From positions 144,122,920 to 144,186,919 of the forward strand of contig OX235279.1 of NCBI GenBank assembly GCA_944472155.2: a DNA stretch of 64,000 nucleotides, read 5' to 3'. Below the pieces are notes generated by a model, which was given only the letters and a program-made list of their open reading frames with translations, did no database searches and had not been told where the DNA came from. The first letter of the stretch is position 1; each line of letters begins with the position of its first letter. The position numbers and the translations under genes were made by a program. Origin of the DNA: Trichobilharzia szidati. Its lineage: Eukaryota > Platyhelminthes > Trematoda > Strigeidida > Schistosomatidae. Shown piece after piece: positions 22,790 to 41,325 of the stretch.

Positions 22790-24110
22790 TGTAGTAACCC
22801 ACTTGTTCACTAGTATGATGATAATATTGCTAACGATGTCCTCTGGTATTATTGTGCCATGTGACCTAATGGGAAGCACTTGTCATGAAAGCTGTTAATG
22901 TGCAGCATACTGTATGATTGGGACCGAGTCAAAGCAATCCAATATTACAACTGCAGTCATTGTAAAAGGTCTCAGAGCTTAATGTCAAAAAAGGAGGGAG
23001 GGTGGTGCGTGCTGATCAGCAGATTTGGTAGTGGTCACAAATGTGAATCGCTCTGATCTGTAGGACAGCAACATGCATTATTTTGACAGCTCGAGAAATA
23101 AACATGAGTTTAGATACTGAATGTATAAAAAATTAGACTTAAAAAAACTAAAGCAATAATGACTGTACAGTCTTAGCTTGTAAAAAAATAATGCTTTCGC
23201 TCCTAACATCTACAAGCCTGCTCAGTTTCTTGTCAAGATGCTATCCCATGGGCCATACACAAGTTCGCCAGACATCCTAAAGGTCACCATATCGAACAGG
23301 TTCTAATCCTTCTAGCCACTTCTCCCTGAAATGTCACTTATATACTTCACGATAATCCTTCTACCTAATTACTATTATACTCCATTTTTATCTCAACTTC
23401 CTAGGACTTTAATAAAGCTGAAATTTATTTTTTTCTTTTCCTTTTTCTCATTTACACCCTTTTCTCGCGTAAAGTTCGGTTGCTCTGAAGATAAAAAACA
23501 AAAAACACTCATGTTTGAGAATAACTATATTTTCATAGAAAGCGCCACAGTTTTCCATGGTAAGACCAATATGGTTAGCATCACACATTGCAAATGTGTA
23601 TTATCATTTCAAGTACTACATAGCTTCTTGTATTTATCTTGTAGATATACTTTTAATAATGTATTATTCATAATTGCATTTTATACCATTTTACAGCTGC
23701 GCCAGATTTTCTTCAGTTCCTAAAATAGCGTTCAAGCATTTGAAGGCATAGCACTCACTCAAATATATGTTGTTTATCGATTGGCCATAACTGTCATCAG
23801 GAAATGGAACGAATTTCGGGTTGTCACTCAACTTCGGTGGTGACCTTTGTGAAATATTTACAAATTAACATTTATAAGAATCTGTTCCGATTGCTTGTAC
23901 TATAACTCAACAATATGAACTTTTTGAAAAAAAAGTGATAATGTATGCTAATTAATAATTGTAATTCGTAACATAATTGATCGTGCCTGTAAAAATGGCA
24001 TGCATTTCATGTAAACTTACCCGTTTATACGAAATATATATTATTATTAGTTCAAGTACATTACGCCGCCGATATTATGTGAGTAAAAAGTGTTTTTAAT
24101 GCAAAATTTG
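22790..24110. other. No feature recognised
   Basis: AT-rich; the long plus-strand frame at 23331-23723 is hydrophobic and low complexity, with no family signature. Confidence 0.35.
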
Positions 24111-24115
24111 ATTTA

Positions 24116-24300
24116 AGAGGCACAGTGGTTAGGACTCTCGCCGACCATGCACATGGTCCGGGGTTCGATCCCCTGCCGGCGCACACCCGATATCTATGGT
24201 CAGCCTGAATTTGGGCTACCGATATCCATGCTGAAAATTCCATACTTGTACTGAAAATACGGTGTGGAATCAAGCTGTAAATCAAAAAAAGAATAAAAAA
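24116..24300 (+). mobile_element. tRNA-derived SINE B, copy 1
   Basis: A tRNA-like head: A box GGCACAGTGGTTAGGACTCT and B box GGGGTTCGATCCCC, closed by GCCGGCGCA. A unique body of about 110 bp follows, ending in an A-rich tail. Nearly identical to 50144-50335. Pol III transcription and LINE-driven copying are expected from the family type. Confidence 0.85.
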
Positions 24301-24329
24301 CATAAGTTGTTACTAAATCAGCACATTAA

Positions 24330-24620
24330 CGTTACAGTTAGCGGTGATATGCAATTAACCCACTCCTCCTGAGGTTCGATTCCACGTGCCACCCAGTGCA
24401 GCAGCCAGAGATTCCTTGCTGACGAGTGCCAAATAGCACAAAACCTAGGTCCAATGCTTCCTACCGATTGCCTGCAACTATCTATTATCATCAAATCAAC
24501 GCTCACCGTGATGGTGAGCTACCTGGGATGGCGGCCACACTGCAAAGCTGACTAACAGAATTGAGTCTGCACCAAACAAAAGACTAGCCAAACACATCAC
24601 ACTAGCTGCTAATGTCCAAT
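24330..24620 (+). mobile_element. Hammerhead SINE group 2, copy 1
   Basis: Head with A box TAGCGGTGATATGC and B box GGTTCGATTCC, then the ribozyme at 24414-24458, then a body shared with 54850-55040 (GATTGCCTGCAACTA, TTGAGTCTGCACCAAA, ACACTAGCTGCTAATG). The layout tRNA-like head, hammerhead, tail is that of schistosome S-alpha retroposons. Confidence 0.75.
24414..24458 (+). ncRNA. Hammerhead ribozyme fossil (G12 lost)
   Basis: Helix I UUG/CAA, core CUGACGA at 24419-24425, helix II GUGC/GCAC around CAAAUA, then AAAAC where GAAAC is needed, palindromic helix III CCUAGG overlapping the GUC cleavage site. The single G-to-A change at the essential G12 fits CpG decay and should abolish cleavage. 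Confidence 0.7.
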
Positions 24621-25899
24621 CCAAGACGATGCGCACTCACAGCCCTCAGTCCAAAATCCAAAGCAAAACCAAACCATCCCAAACAGATCTTCATTCAATC
24701 TGAGACTGCTACAGACGCTTGTCTGCACTTCCCTGACCACCATTATCTCCGTTTATCTAAAATATCTTCACTTGAGGCAACATTATGTTGTGTTATGAAT
24801 GAGTTCTTGCGATTGGCGGAGTTTTACACGTCAGTTGTGGGGACTATTGTGCACTTAAACTTATCTAGAAAATCTGTTATATCTTTTTTCCTTTCTATTT
24901 CTCTCCACGCAAATTTTACTGCTTGACTCCCCTCATAGTTATTCGAATAATTTATTGCTTCATTCATTACTGTGGAGACATATTTCCACTTACTTCCTTT
25001 TATTAGTATTTTTGGTGGAATAAAGGCCATAACCTATGGTAATCTGTGGTGCACTTCAATTTACCTACTTAATCTGAAACAAGCAATTTGAATTCAGTCG
25101 GTATTTTCATCCTAAATGGTGAATTACTCCCTAACTTGTTGCAAATTAGAAAGAACCACCGACTGTAATCCATCTTCTGACACATTGTAGTCGCTAACTG
25201 AATTTTTAAGCCGTCATCACAGTATTTCTTATATTCCTTCCACCATCGTGTGCCATACCCTTTCCAAATCGCTGCGCAACATATTCAATAAAAATAAAAG
25301 CATGTTTCTCGTATGAATGGATAGACTTACTTGAAAAGTTTGCCATTATTACGGCCAAGAGCAAACATTATATAGTTTCAAATAGTGCAGCGTCGACTAA
25401 TTTGTATTGTTTCGATAGTCTAAATAGGTGCCTTATAACATCAGCCATCAGAACAGGGCCATATTAATCTCTAGTTGTAAAGCTGTTAACACTGTCAAGC
25501 AGCCAATGCAAACGCCGTTTATTTCTGGAGGTGATAGTCCTTAAGTGATGACCAGCCGCTATTCAGGCAAATACTATGTCTATGAATGACTGAAACTAAT
25601 TTCCCGGGGAAAACAACGAATGGAGAAACTTCTTCAGGTATCTAAGAAAAGGCTCATATTTGCCTTAATCCAGAGAAATATGCTTCACTTAAACTATAGC
25701 AGTTAGAATCTCTAATAAGATATTTATGAGCACCATTATGAAAAGTAATATTTACAGCTAGAAAAATTGATATATTCCACTGAAACGAATCAGTGCCCCA
25801 GATGAGCAGTCAAAATATTTAGATCAAATGCATGAAACATCATCAGGCATCGACAAAACGCGCCGAAACGATGCTTGGGAATATTGGGGGAACGTCCAG

Positions 25900-26425
25900 C
25901 GACCTTCCAAAATAGAACTTTTCTTCTGTCTCTCCGTTAGTATTATTTTGTCTTTTCAATTGTATTATTTTACATTTTCAACCTTCCTGTTCTCTTCCCG
26001 CACCCGATTTAATTTCTACACCTCATTACGACTGTTACTGGCTTGACCAACGCTCAATCTCTAGTCATTTGCCTTACGTCATCCAATTTATTTGCTCACT
26101 TTAAGATTTAATTTAAATGGCATTATCATATACTCCACCTCTACTTAGTCTGTACCTGTAACTACCTCTCTCGCTATCCTGACCTAAGTTGAAACATTTT
26201 AGTCAATGATATCGCGTCATTCAACTTACTAACTCAATCTTACTTTAGTTGCTGTCTAATTAACCTTCTTTCTGTATTAGATCATTCTTGTATTGCCTGA
26301 TTAATTATCTAAACTTAACAAACCTCATGTACACACAAAAATAATTATATATAAATGCGATTGTACAGCTGTGTGAATGTATTCGCCGGAAACAGTCTCT
26401 TCGCTGAACGTCTGCTCATTTTCGT
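25900..26425 (+). mobile_element. Type 2 PLE 3' UTR, isolated
   Basis: Pyrimidine-rich sequence like that after 16150 and 21770, ending in the type 2 tail motif TGTACAGCTGTGTGAATG, TTCGCCGGAAAC and GCTGAACG at 26364-26415. No coding part remains upstream. CAGC and GCTG can close the motif as a stem. Confidence 0.55.
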
Positions 26426-26429
26426 ATGA

Positions 26430-28207
26430 CTCGATGGGGATTTTTAAGAACTACTTTCATTTTCAATGAGCGCAGCAATACATGCTACGGCCCTAACATT
26501 TGCTCTTTGGTAAAAGACCGGAGCAGTACGATCAGAAGTACCAATGTATATCATTTTTATTTGTGGACTTTTTAAGTGTATTCATGTTGATCACCTAAGG
26601 ACGTCGTGATAAAACTGCCTCGCACTTCAATTCTGTATGATGGTTTATTGCTAGCTGAGCAGTGATACTTCGGCGTTCCGCTGTCTTTTGTCATCAGTCA
26701 CACTGAAGTCCAGTTAGTTATTAAGTACCTAACTGGTGTTGTGAGTTCCGGGTAGCTGTCTTCTAACAGCAGCGAAAATTGCCGATAGCGTTATCGAAAG
26801 TTTCTGATCTACTCAACTGCCATTCCCTCTATTACGCTAATGATAGCTTAGTGATGTTTCCTTATTGGTGTTTCTCGCAAGGACTGCATATTCATACCCC
26901 GGCTGCCATTAATCCTTGTTTTATTTACATTCTTTCACAATCCATTGAGTGTTTTTTATCTGACAGTGCAATCACCTTCTGTAGCAGCTTGAAATCGCCC
27001 TGTTTCATTCTTGGATCTTATAATTCCCTCAAAAGTCTTACTGATATCCGCTTTTATTGACCTTTCTCCACTAGATCTACTTAAAGGTGGCAGCATGCCA
27101 CAAACATGGACGAAACTGAGACTGTCTTCTACAGATTCCACATAGAAGTTGATTAAACGACCATTGAGACTGGCGACAACGATATCAACCTATAAAAGAT
27201 TCGGAAACTGGGACGTGTACCGTCAAAACATGTTCATATGCTCAAATTGTAAAGTTTGTGCACAACAGTTTTCCATTGGCAGCTCAAAAATAATTAAAAC
27301 AGTACAAATTTGATGAAATCGAAAGACTGAACAATTACAGTGATATGGGTGAACTCACCTGGTGGCAAAACATCTCAAAACAAGCTAGATAACTGCACTG
27401 AACAGTCACGGACACTAGAAGAATGATAAACACGTCATGTATGAATAATCCACACTGAGATTTACAAGAAAAAGTTTTCCATTATACGGTGGGACTTTTC
27501 TCCTGGTTTTAAAGTGCTTGATAAATCCTTTGGCACATGCCATGTCACACACATGACAGCAGTATCCCGAATTCCGTATTTCGCTGAATCATCGCAGCAG
27601 TTGTTTTTGACCAGTCATTTTAAACCTGTATTTTGCCGTTTTCATCGACTCACCCTACCGCACAGCACTCTGAATTTCACCGCGATTGGAAGACGCACAG
27701 ACTACACTCGAACTGACTGCATGCATTTCAGTCTTCTCAAGTGCCACATAGACTGAGTTGTTCATTTTTTATGGTGGCTTCAGAAATTCACTCCACAAAA
27801 TTTGTGGAAAAGGCACACGCCACCTCATGCAGTCTTTCTTGTAAGGGATAGAATGCATTGCTAGGCCTATTCTCAATATATACTGCACAAATTGAACAAG
27901 CTTTTCGGGGCCTTTGTAGGCTAACGGAAGTCGACTTCAAAATATCATACTCATCGACACTAGTATGGGAATTCTTCGACAATAACAACTGCCTGATGAA
28001 GAGATACTCTCACCCACGTCTACCAGCAGTATTCAGAACTTGACTGGGCTTTCCAAGAGAAAGGCTAACCCCGCCAGGCCTCGTTAATCAGGCACACAAT
28101 TGTGGACGATTGTATTATGACTAACACTACTACTTTTTGTGAATTACTGATCAAACACTTATCACGTACTTGTGTCGCTTGTACCGTAAGTTTATTAATA
28201 AATAAAT
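26430..28207. other. No gene recognised
   Basis: Contains only short frames. A minus-strand CUGAUGA with a GCCGAAG segment near 26645-26700, and a plus-strand CCUGAUGAAGAG at 27993 with a pairing CUCUC, look like hammerhead leftovers but lack GAAA. Confidence 0.35.
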
Positions 28208-28590
28208 AGTATATTCTCATTTTTGTACATGAGGGACGCCAGTTTACAGGCATCATCGATTCGATAAATTACACATACGATTAGTAAGTATAGTTAGTAA
28301 TGGCAATATAATAAGGTATATATTTATTCCTACAAATGTAGGACACACAAGTTGTATAGGCATGGATAAGTATTATTTAAGTGACATATTTAAATTACAT
28401 GATTTACGGCTAAATAACATGGTTGCTGTCATTTTGTCTTTAGTTTGTGGGAAAAATCTGATAACTAGTGATTCAATGGAACACATCAAGAAATATAGAG
28501 ATATTGACTTCGCATTAACAAAAAACCCAAGTATGCGTTGGATGGTTTACAGATACTTGAGAAAATAAATCAAGCTTGAAGTTAGTTCCC
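28208..28590 (+). repeat. Dispersed repeat A, copy 2
   Basis: Same blocks in the same order as 10851-11245, including ACGCCAGTTTACAGGCATCA and CTTCGCATTAACAAAAAA, ending AATAAATCAAGCTTGAAG. Confidence 0.7.
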
Positions 28591-29452
28591 TCATTAAGCA
28601 AGTACTCTGTGACTCTCAACCTAGTGACCTCAACTGCTTTCTCACTTTTCCGTACTGTAATACCAATAAATACGCTGAAACTATCACTAGGCTCTGATAA
28701 CGACGAACTTTCCATGGTTCTTTCTAAAACTGGCTATTGTTCAACCCGGAACTTATTCTCAAGGTTATCACTCAAACCACCTAAATCTTTCATTATCTTA
28801 ATATTTTAAAAACCACCTTCCTTCTCTCAAAGCGAAATACTAACCTTACACAATGGTAGTGTCCAGAATACTATATAAGTTCATCGGTCACTAAGTTGTG
28901 AATTTCTCTCTTGCTGATTAACTAACCGAAAAAACCAAAACGGTTTTCGTAAGGCTCAGCGAACAACACGTATCCAGAACTCGTTCAACAAACTGCCTTT
29001 AAAACCTGATCATGTCCACACAGAATTGGCACTTTACTATGACGCTAGATACGCAACTAACAAGGCATGAACTCCACCTGCTACAGCGATGTTTGCGGAA
29101 ACCTGCATGATCAAAGGAGTGTGAAGTGACACTCTCCAAAAGCCTCTTGCCTCAGCACCAATTCTCACTGCTATCGCTTTCCACTTATCTGTTTGGTTCC
29201 TGTTGTCCGCGAGTTACTCATATTCGCGGATTTATTTCTGGATATATTTGCACCTAGATGGTGACTAAGAATTATAATGTGACATTGTGAATTGGAGGCA
29301 GCGCTGGACTGGGAGGGCCGGAAGTGATGTTGTCACGTAGCAGGAACCGCCCGCTTGACAGTGCTTGTTATTATGTGCCACCTTTTGCTGCCCTCTGTTA
29401 CATGAATCGTTTACTGTTTGGCGAGATTAGTCGGGTACGAGCACAGATATTC

Positions 29453-29815
29453 TCATAGTACGGTACATGAGGGACGCCAGTTTACAGGCATCATCAAATT
29501 GTTACAGAGATAGAACCATATAATTCAATCACAATTTACAGGCAGTAGCAAGATATGCTTTACATGTTCGCTGGAGATTATACATACACTTGATAAATGT
29601 TAATTCCAGTGGTATAAAACAGCCTTTTCACTTATACACAATCATTTCTGTGCACAGTTGGAAAAATCTGCTAGACTGTCAGTGACTGCAGCATATCGGG
29701 AAATACAGAAGTATTGTCTTCGCATTAACAAAAAAGGTCTTTCGTGGATGGATTATAAGTGTCTGGGAAAAAATAAAGCTTGAGGTCAATTTTCATACAT
29801 AACTTTGTTGTGTGC
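29453..29815 (+). repeat. Dispersed repeat A, copy 3
   Basis: Begins ATTCTCATAG, then GGGACGCCAGTTTACAGGCA. The middle is diverged; CTTCGCATTAACAAAAAA and AAAAAATAAAGCTTGAGG at the end match the other copies. Confidence 0.6.
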
Positions 29816-29819
29816 AGGA

Positions 29820-31430
29820 TCCTTGAGTTGTAGTTCATTGATATGTTACTTTGAATATTATATTATATATTATATTCAGACGGACATGAATACAGTGAAA
29901 ATCAAACAGGCGTGATTTCAATGTTGTTGAGTCGGCGACACAGCCAGCTGGACACCAGGTCAATGAGAAGAGCCTACACAAGTTCAGGCCAACAACTTCA
30001 GAAAACAAACGTCGTGGACGTTGCTGCTAGGTAATCTGTAAGTAATACTGAGTGTTAGTTCTGTGACTCCAAAAGTTCTTGTTTCATTGAGGCCACAGAC
30101 AAATGAAAAGAACAAATTAAACCTTCAATCTACGAGATATATTCCGGGATAAGAAACGTATGGCGGTGATGGTTACGTAGCCAGCTATGGTTTGTTTCTG
30201 GGAATCCAGTTTTTATTCTGTCAGAATGATTTTGAACTCGTTTGCAGTTGGTTTTGACCACCTATACCATCTAGCCACACTAACTGCTGACTATTTAGCC
30301 CGGCGCAGCTAACCTGATGGCCAGGCTGTCCTCAAAATCACTTCATCTAATGGAGGTATGATACAACTCTCGCTGCCGTCCAAAAGTGTATTCAATGACG
30401 ATGATTTGAAGGGACTGTGGACACACATAACCACACCAAAACGAAGCCGCCGAGCTCTGGTCCGTCTAAAATTATATTGGCTACCATGTGTATCAATCCT
30501 CACGATAAACAAATTGATCATCGATGGCGAAGTTCAACTGAGTTGATGAATTTGTTTGATCCCCTACACCCACAACAACCATCGAGCATGATATCACAGT
30601 GCGCCGGGTAGCGTAGATGCTTGACCAACCCAAACGGTGAAGATCGTCATCCACTAGCGGTTAAAAAGGCTGCAGGCTAAATTTCCTCTCCCTTCAGCAT
30701 CGAACAGAACGTCAGCAAAGACAATAAAGGCAGACCATGAGTACAGTTGGAGAATCAAAAAGTTCAAAGGACAACTTTGGTGCGGTTATCAAAAAAGTCA
30801 GTGACATTAGAAGAAATCTGTGTGTAAAATCGCTGGAAATTACGGGGGGCAATGTGTTAGAAAACATATACTGGAATATCATGTAGTGATCGACAAAGCA
30901 AGAAGGGCTTCACAACGGATTCGCGTAAACTCATATTAAAGTCAACAGTTGTGCACTAAAATGTGCACACATGCGTTAGATTATGTTCCCATAAACAAAG
31001 GCAACAACTAGGTCCAGTTTAAAAGTAGTGAAAAAGATTGTCAGGAAAGGAAAAAGACAAACGTAAGAAACACTGCTAACTGCAAAGCAAACATTTCGTG
31101 ACGAAAAGGTACTCGAAACACTCTGAAAACAATCAGAAGGCTTAAATGCCACCCTAATTGTAACCCCACTGAGAATTTCACATAAGCTCTTTATTGATCT
31201 AATTAAGAAATAAACACTGCGCACATGCAGTTGAACAGAGACAACACCATGCCGTAGATGTGGAATGTGTCAACTAACAACAAGATGAAGGGGGAAAGAG
31301 AGAGAGAAAAATATAAGTAAGACAAATTGTGAAGCCATGTAACTGAATTGACGTGATAATGAGCAACAATCTATGTTCATAACTTAATTCAGTTATCATT
31401 GCTTCATCGCCGTCATTTAAATGTGCCTAT
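29820..31430. other. No gene recognised
   Basis: Short frames at 30309-30611 on both strands overlap and have no family signature. Purine-rich GA tract near 31290-31310. Confidence 0.35.
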
Positions 31431-31432
31431 CA

Positions 31433-33440
31433 CTATGCAGCCAAACCCTGATGGAAAGGGATGAATGGGTCGTGGTTGGTTGAAATGGAGGAAATCGTTT
31501 GAGGATGAGTTGAGAGTTTATAGGTGATCGTGAACCTGGCTGAAGAGGGTAGCACCAAATATAACAAAGTGGTATGTTGTTGTTGAGGCGTTATGTCCCA
31601 CTCGGAACCCAAGGGAATAATAATATGGAACCAAGTTCTACTACACTGTCCAAGTTCAACACCTGCATTTGCGCTTCTTCCAGCTGTGCAGTCGCGTTTG
31701 ATGCCTCTTTTGACACCTGAGGTTTTTGGTTTTACCCATAATGCACTAGTCAGGGGTCGCCTGTGTCGTGCGCAATAAGGAATAAAGCATCGACCGAAGT
31801 CGATCAAACCCAGAAAACACCGGAGTTGCTCTAGGAGATTGGGAGAGGGATACTGTTTAGCGGTACCGAACTCTCTGGGCATTGGTGAGATCCCGGTACT
31901 GTCCGTGATACGCCCCAGGAATTATGTGGTTATTCCCTAAAAGACGCACCTACTCTGATTATCATGTTTTCTTCTAGTGTGATCTTCATGTTTGTTTATA
32001 TCCAGGTTGACGATGAGTGGATTACCTATCTAAGCTTTAGCGAACTGCGATTCACGCAGCAAGTCATCCGTGAATCTTCGGAAAGCTTATACAGCATTCC
32101 GGAGACCAAATTCAATCCGCATAAACTCATATAATCCAAACGGGAATGTAATGTCCGTTTTAGGTGTATCATCCTCCCCAACCGGAATATTGTGGTAGGC
32201 GCGAACTAAGTCTTTCAGTTTATACTGTGGCACCTGGGAGACTGTTAGTTAAGTCTTGAATGTGGAATACTTGGAACCTGTCTGGGACGGTCTACTTAAT
32301 TGGGGCGCCGATGAGTTTGATTTTTCATGGGCACTAAGTATAAGGCGAAGTCCACTGAATATACGAGGGCCAAATAGTCCCCAACTTCAGCATATAGTAA
32401 AATCCAGCTTTCGCTATTTTCAGCTTGTCCGGGTCTAGTCTTCTCAGCTTATCGAACGCTGGGGTACCATTTCCCTTACAATTTGAGTGATTATCAAGCT
32501 GGCTTTGGGGGTCCGGTGGTTGGTTGACGTAATAGCTGGGAATTTCGCTAGGAGTTTCCGGAACTCTTCTGCTGATGTTGGCCGAGATTAGACTAGACTA
32601 AACGAATTATACCCAGTCACTTTTCAGTCCACATACCAGGAGGTTTCTTTCACTGTTAAACGTCTCTCTCGAGTACCCACTGACAAGCCATGTCTTCCAG
32701 GGAAGTTATGCCAAGGATCACTAGGTTTAGATCAGCGACAGTGAGAAGCCACGGAGGCTGTCACTCAAGCTCTTGGTCGTGGGCCAGTTCTCTAACGGAG
32801 AGTAGCAATCCGGGTTATAGTAGGCAATTGCAGCGTGACAGGAGGTTTGTGTCCATCTGGCTCAGACATTGTTTTTGGTTTGATACTGTATCATCCAGTA
32901 AGTCCGTCCCGGGATTTCATCCTTACCGCATAACATGCGGCTATTCAGACACTCCTCAGTAGTCAGTACCTTGGAAGGGGCCAATCGCCTCCATGTTATT
33001 TATGGAGTTGTTTGGACCAGGCAAGTGGTTGTGTGAATTTTTTTGACTGTGCGCCAAACTTCCGGTGGTACCAACGGAATGGGACAGTTAATTCACCTCG
33101 TCTGAGTCTAGCCTTTGGCCGAGAACGTGCACTATTGGGTGACCTACCTCGTCAGTCCTGTGTTAGCTGCAATTGTGCCAGTTGATATGCTAGTGGTCCA
33201 ACTTTGGCCACTAGTTCTGAGATAATTGGGTCCTTGCTTATGCTCATGTGGTTCACCTGCCCTTCGCCACTCCAACATCCGATTAGTGACGTGTGCTAAC
33301 TGTTCAAGAGACGAGTCAGGATCGTGTGTATCCAGTACCTTTTCAGATACTCTGGGAGGGCTTGTATCCAACCTTGCCTCAGTACAGCCTCTCCCAACTC
33401 GCTGTCCTCTAAAGGCTGTAGCAGGTGGCACTAGAAATGT
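31433..33440 (-). mobile_element. Gypsy LTR retrotransposon gag-pol remnant
   Basis: Minus-strand Ty3/Gypsy element in decayed form. In 5'-3' order: gag-like DSSLEQLAHVTNRMLEWR at about 33330-33280; a protease-end motif PWLLTVADLNLVILGI near 32760-32700; RT entry LRRLDPDKLKIAKAGF at 32445-32395; KDLVRAYHNIPVGEDDTPK and TFPFGLYEFMRIEFGLRNAV at 32215-32080; DDLLRES; then IGNP where YxDD belongs (about 32030-32019); and QLRCFLGLIDFGRCFIPYC near 31825-31770. Several stops and frameshifts. Related to, but not the same copy as, 9690-10795. It lies 2 kb upstream of the first recognised calmodulin exon, possibly inside its first intron. Confidence 0.8.
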
Positions 33441-34282
33441 GATGGAAAACTATCGCCCATGTTCTCTTTTTGAAACAACCGTTGCATAGGCTGGTTTTCT
33501 GACAAAGGCATTTTATCACCTCACACTTAAGCACTGGGTATGGGTACTCGTGTGAGGTGGGGATGAAGTACGAATTCCCACACCTCTTTGAAAATCTCGT
33601 AAGGTTACTGAGAACACACGTCCCCATACCTGTTGGTATCAAACTTAATAATATACCAGCCAAAGTAGTGCTTTAGCTGAGAAACCAAAGTTCTAGGCCA
33701 AGTCGATCAAATTTAGGCAACCTAACTTAGACTACTTAAGAATCCACCCACGCGGAAGTAGAGTCACCAGATTCATTTTCTATGCTTGGCAAATGAATCA
33801 TTATGATGTCTATAAAACTGAATTAAATAGTACGTACGACTGGTCAGAATTCCAAAAACAACCAAATAACAGTGAAATGTGGAATTTAGTCAGTTAAAAT
33901 AAAATAGAAGGCAAGATGTGAACAAAATGGGTTCAGCCACTTACATACAGACATTTCTACCGAAACAATTTTTCAAATTAGCGACCGACAGCTTGTACTG
34001 CTATGGAAGAATAATGGTGTTTTTGGACCCCTACTTTTGAAAGCGCTGCAGGGGGCAAGTGAAGCGGGAAGCTTACTGATACACGTGGAAAGAACATTCA
34101 TTGTTCAGTAGATAAAGGAGGCCTTACAAATCGTAAAGAAGATAAAGTTCTTACTTGGTTATTCGTCCCATCCTTCTGGGCTCCTCAATAGCCCACTACA
34201 TTTGAGTGGCCATATCATACTATATTTTAGAAGCCCTGAAACATCATAGCCAAGCTATCACCCTCATGGCTACCCGGACTAA

Positions 34283-34400
34283 TGGCTAACTGACTGGTTT
34301 CAACTCAGATCTTTGCAGAGATATGCAGTAACTTGAGTCACCACACTCCATCCATGTAGGCCACAAAGCAAGAGGAAAAAGTAAAGAGAGATTCAAAAGA
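34283..34400 (-). repeat. RTE-like LINE 3' UTR fragment
   Basis: GACTGGTTTCAACTCAGATC.. and CACAAAGCAAGAGGAAAAAG match the antisense 3' UTR at 2913-3000 and 43145-43250. Confidence 0.6.
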
Positions 34401-35640
34401 GAGATAACAGTTTACGTTTTGCAACAATAATTGCTAAAATGTGAAAAGAAACTATGCAGCCTACAGTTACCTTTCGACTGTAATCGTATTCGACTGGCTT
34501 ATTTTTTCCATTAACCAATATTAGCTGCATATCGCATGGAGTGACAGTATCAGAGGGCTGATAGCCATTTGTCAACCTTATTGCGGAAACCATCGAAAGC
34601 TTCTTTCTGCCAGCAGGACAGAAACTCTTTTCGAAATGAAGATCTCCATCCACCAACACTATGTTGGATCACTGCTCCTTGAGATCTGGTCCGGAATCGC
34701 GACGTCGTCTAATGATCGTGTTGCGTGATCAGTAGTCATCAAGAGGCACTTACCGTCATTGGAAATTCACAGAAAGGTTACGTTAAATTTACTGACCAAA
34801 ATACGACTACTTTCGTAGCTGAATTTGACTGTAGAGACTGCCATATTTGCTGATTCCCTCACATTAGCTGGCACAGGCGACAACACAGCACCAAATTTGC
34901 AACACCTCTGACAAATGGTTGGTATGTGTTTTGCTTCAAGAGGCCGATTGTTCTGGCCCCACTTTCGTATGTTGGTTGGTGGTATTTCTAGGCGGGGGCA
35001 TCCTCGAAATTCAGTGGACGATATCAATAATGCAGTCAAGGTTCGCTTTCCATTTGTTCCATTTACTGCCTTTACGTTTGTATCACGTTCACTGCAGGAT
35101 CCGAATTTCAAAACTGCGCAAGTCCTGATGGGTCTTTTTCAGCATCTTCTGGCCCAGATAAAAAGTCTGTCGACAAATTTTCATACCCTGGAACGTGTGA
35201 GATTGCAGAAACTTACTCTTGCAGGTCTAGTACGCACAGTAACAATCTCCCATGCGTTTCGACATGGAAGCGTTGACCGAGTAGGTGAGGTCACCATTTT
35301 TCTAACTCCCAATTTAGTGCTAAACAGCAGTGTGAACTTAAAATTCATGGACTTTATGTTGTAAAGGGCCAAAAAGGAATAGAACGAAGTAATACTTAAG
35401 TTACGCGGCTTGACTTAGTTAAGCATCTCAATGTCATTATTGTGTATTTCAATGAAATATTTAATAATTTTCAAACAATAATAAGATCTACCTTTTTTAT
35501 TCACTTTTGTGTTAGTGACACTCTGTGTTTTACTCAGCAGTCTATCTCAAGCGGTCTTGTTACGGGTTATCGTGCTCATCTGGATACCGTCCACTTACCT
35601 GTACATCTCTAAGAATGGTTGGTTTGTATATTTACATAAC
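34400..35640. other. Unassigned ORF-bearing stretch
   Basis: A 149-codon plus-strand frame (34915-35364) overlaps a 114-codon minus-strand frame (34767-35111). Neither shows a motif I can name. A decayed BEL/Pao pol is conceivable but not supported well enough to call. Confidence 0.25.
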
Positions 35641-35656
35641 ACAGATTTTGCATTAG

Positions 35657-41325
<5,669 letters not shown>

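Noticed and set aside
23331..23723. 130-codon hydrophobic frame as a membrane protein gene
   Set aside because: Low complexity from AT-rich DNA; no splice or homology support.
24126..24185. Possible functional tRNA gene
   Set aside because: A and B boxes are good, but the same head and body recur at 50144-50335 with an A-rich tail, so it is a SINE.
25825..25875. Hammerhead near GCATCG...CCGAAACGATGC
   Set aside because: A stem and GAAAC exist, but no CUGANGA lies in the needed position.
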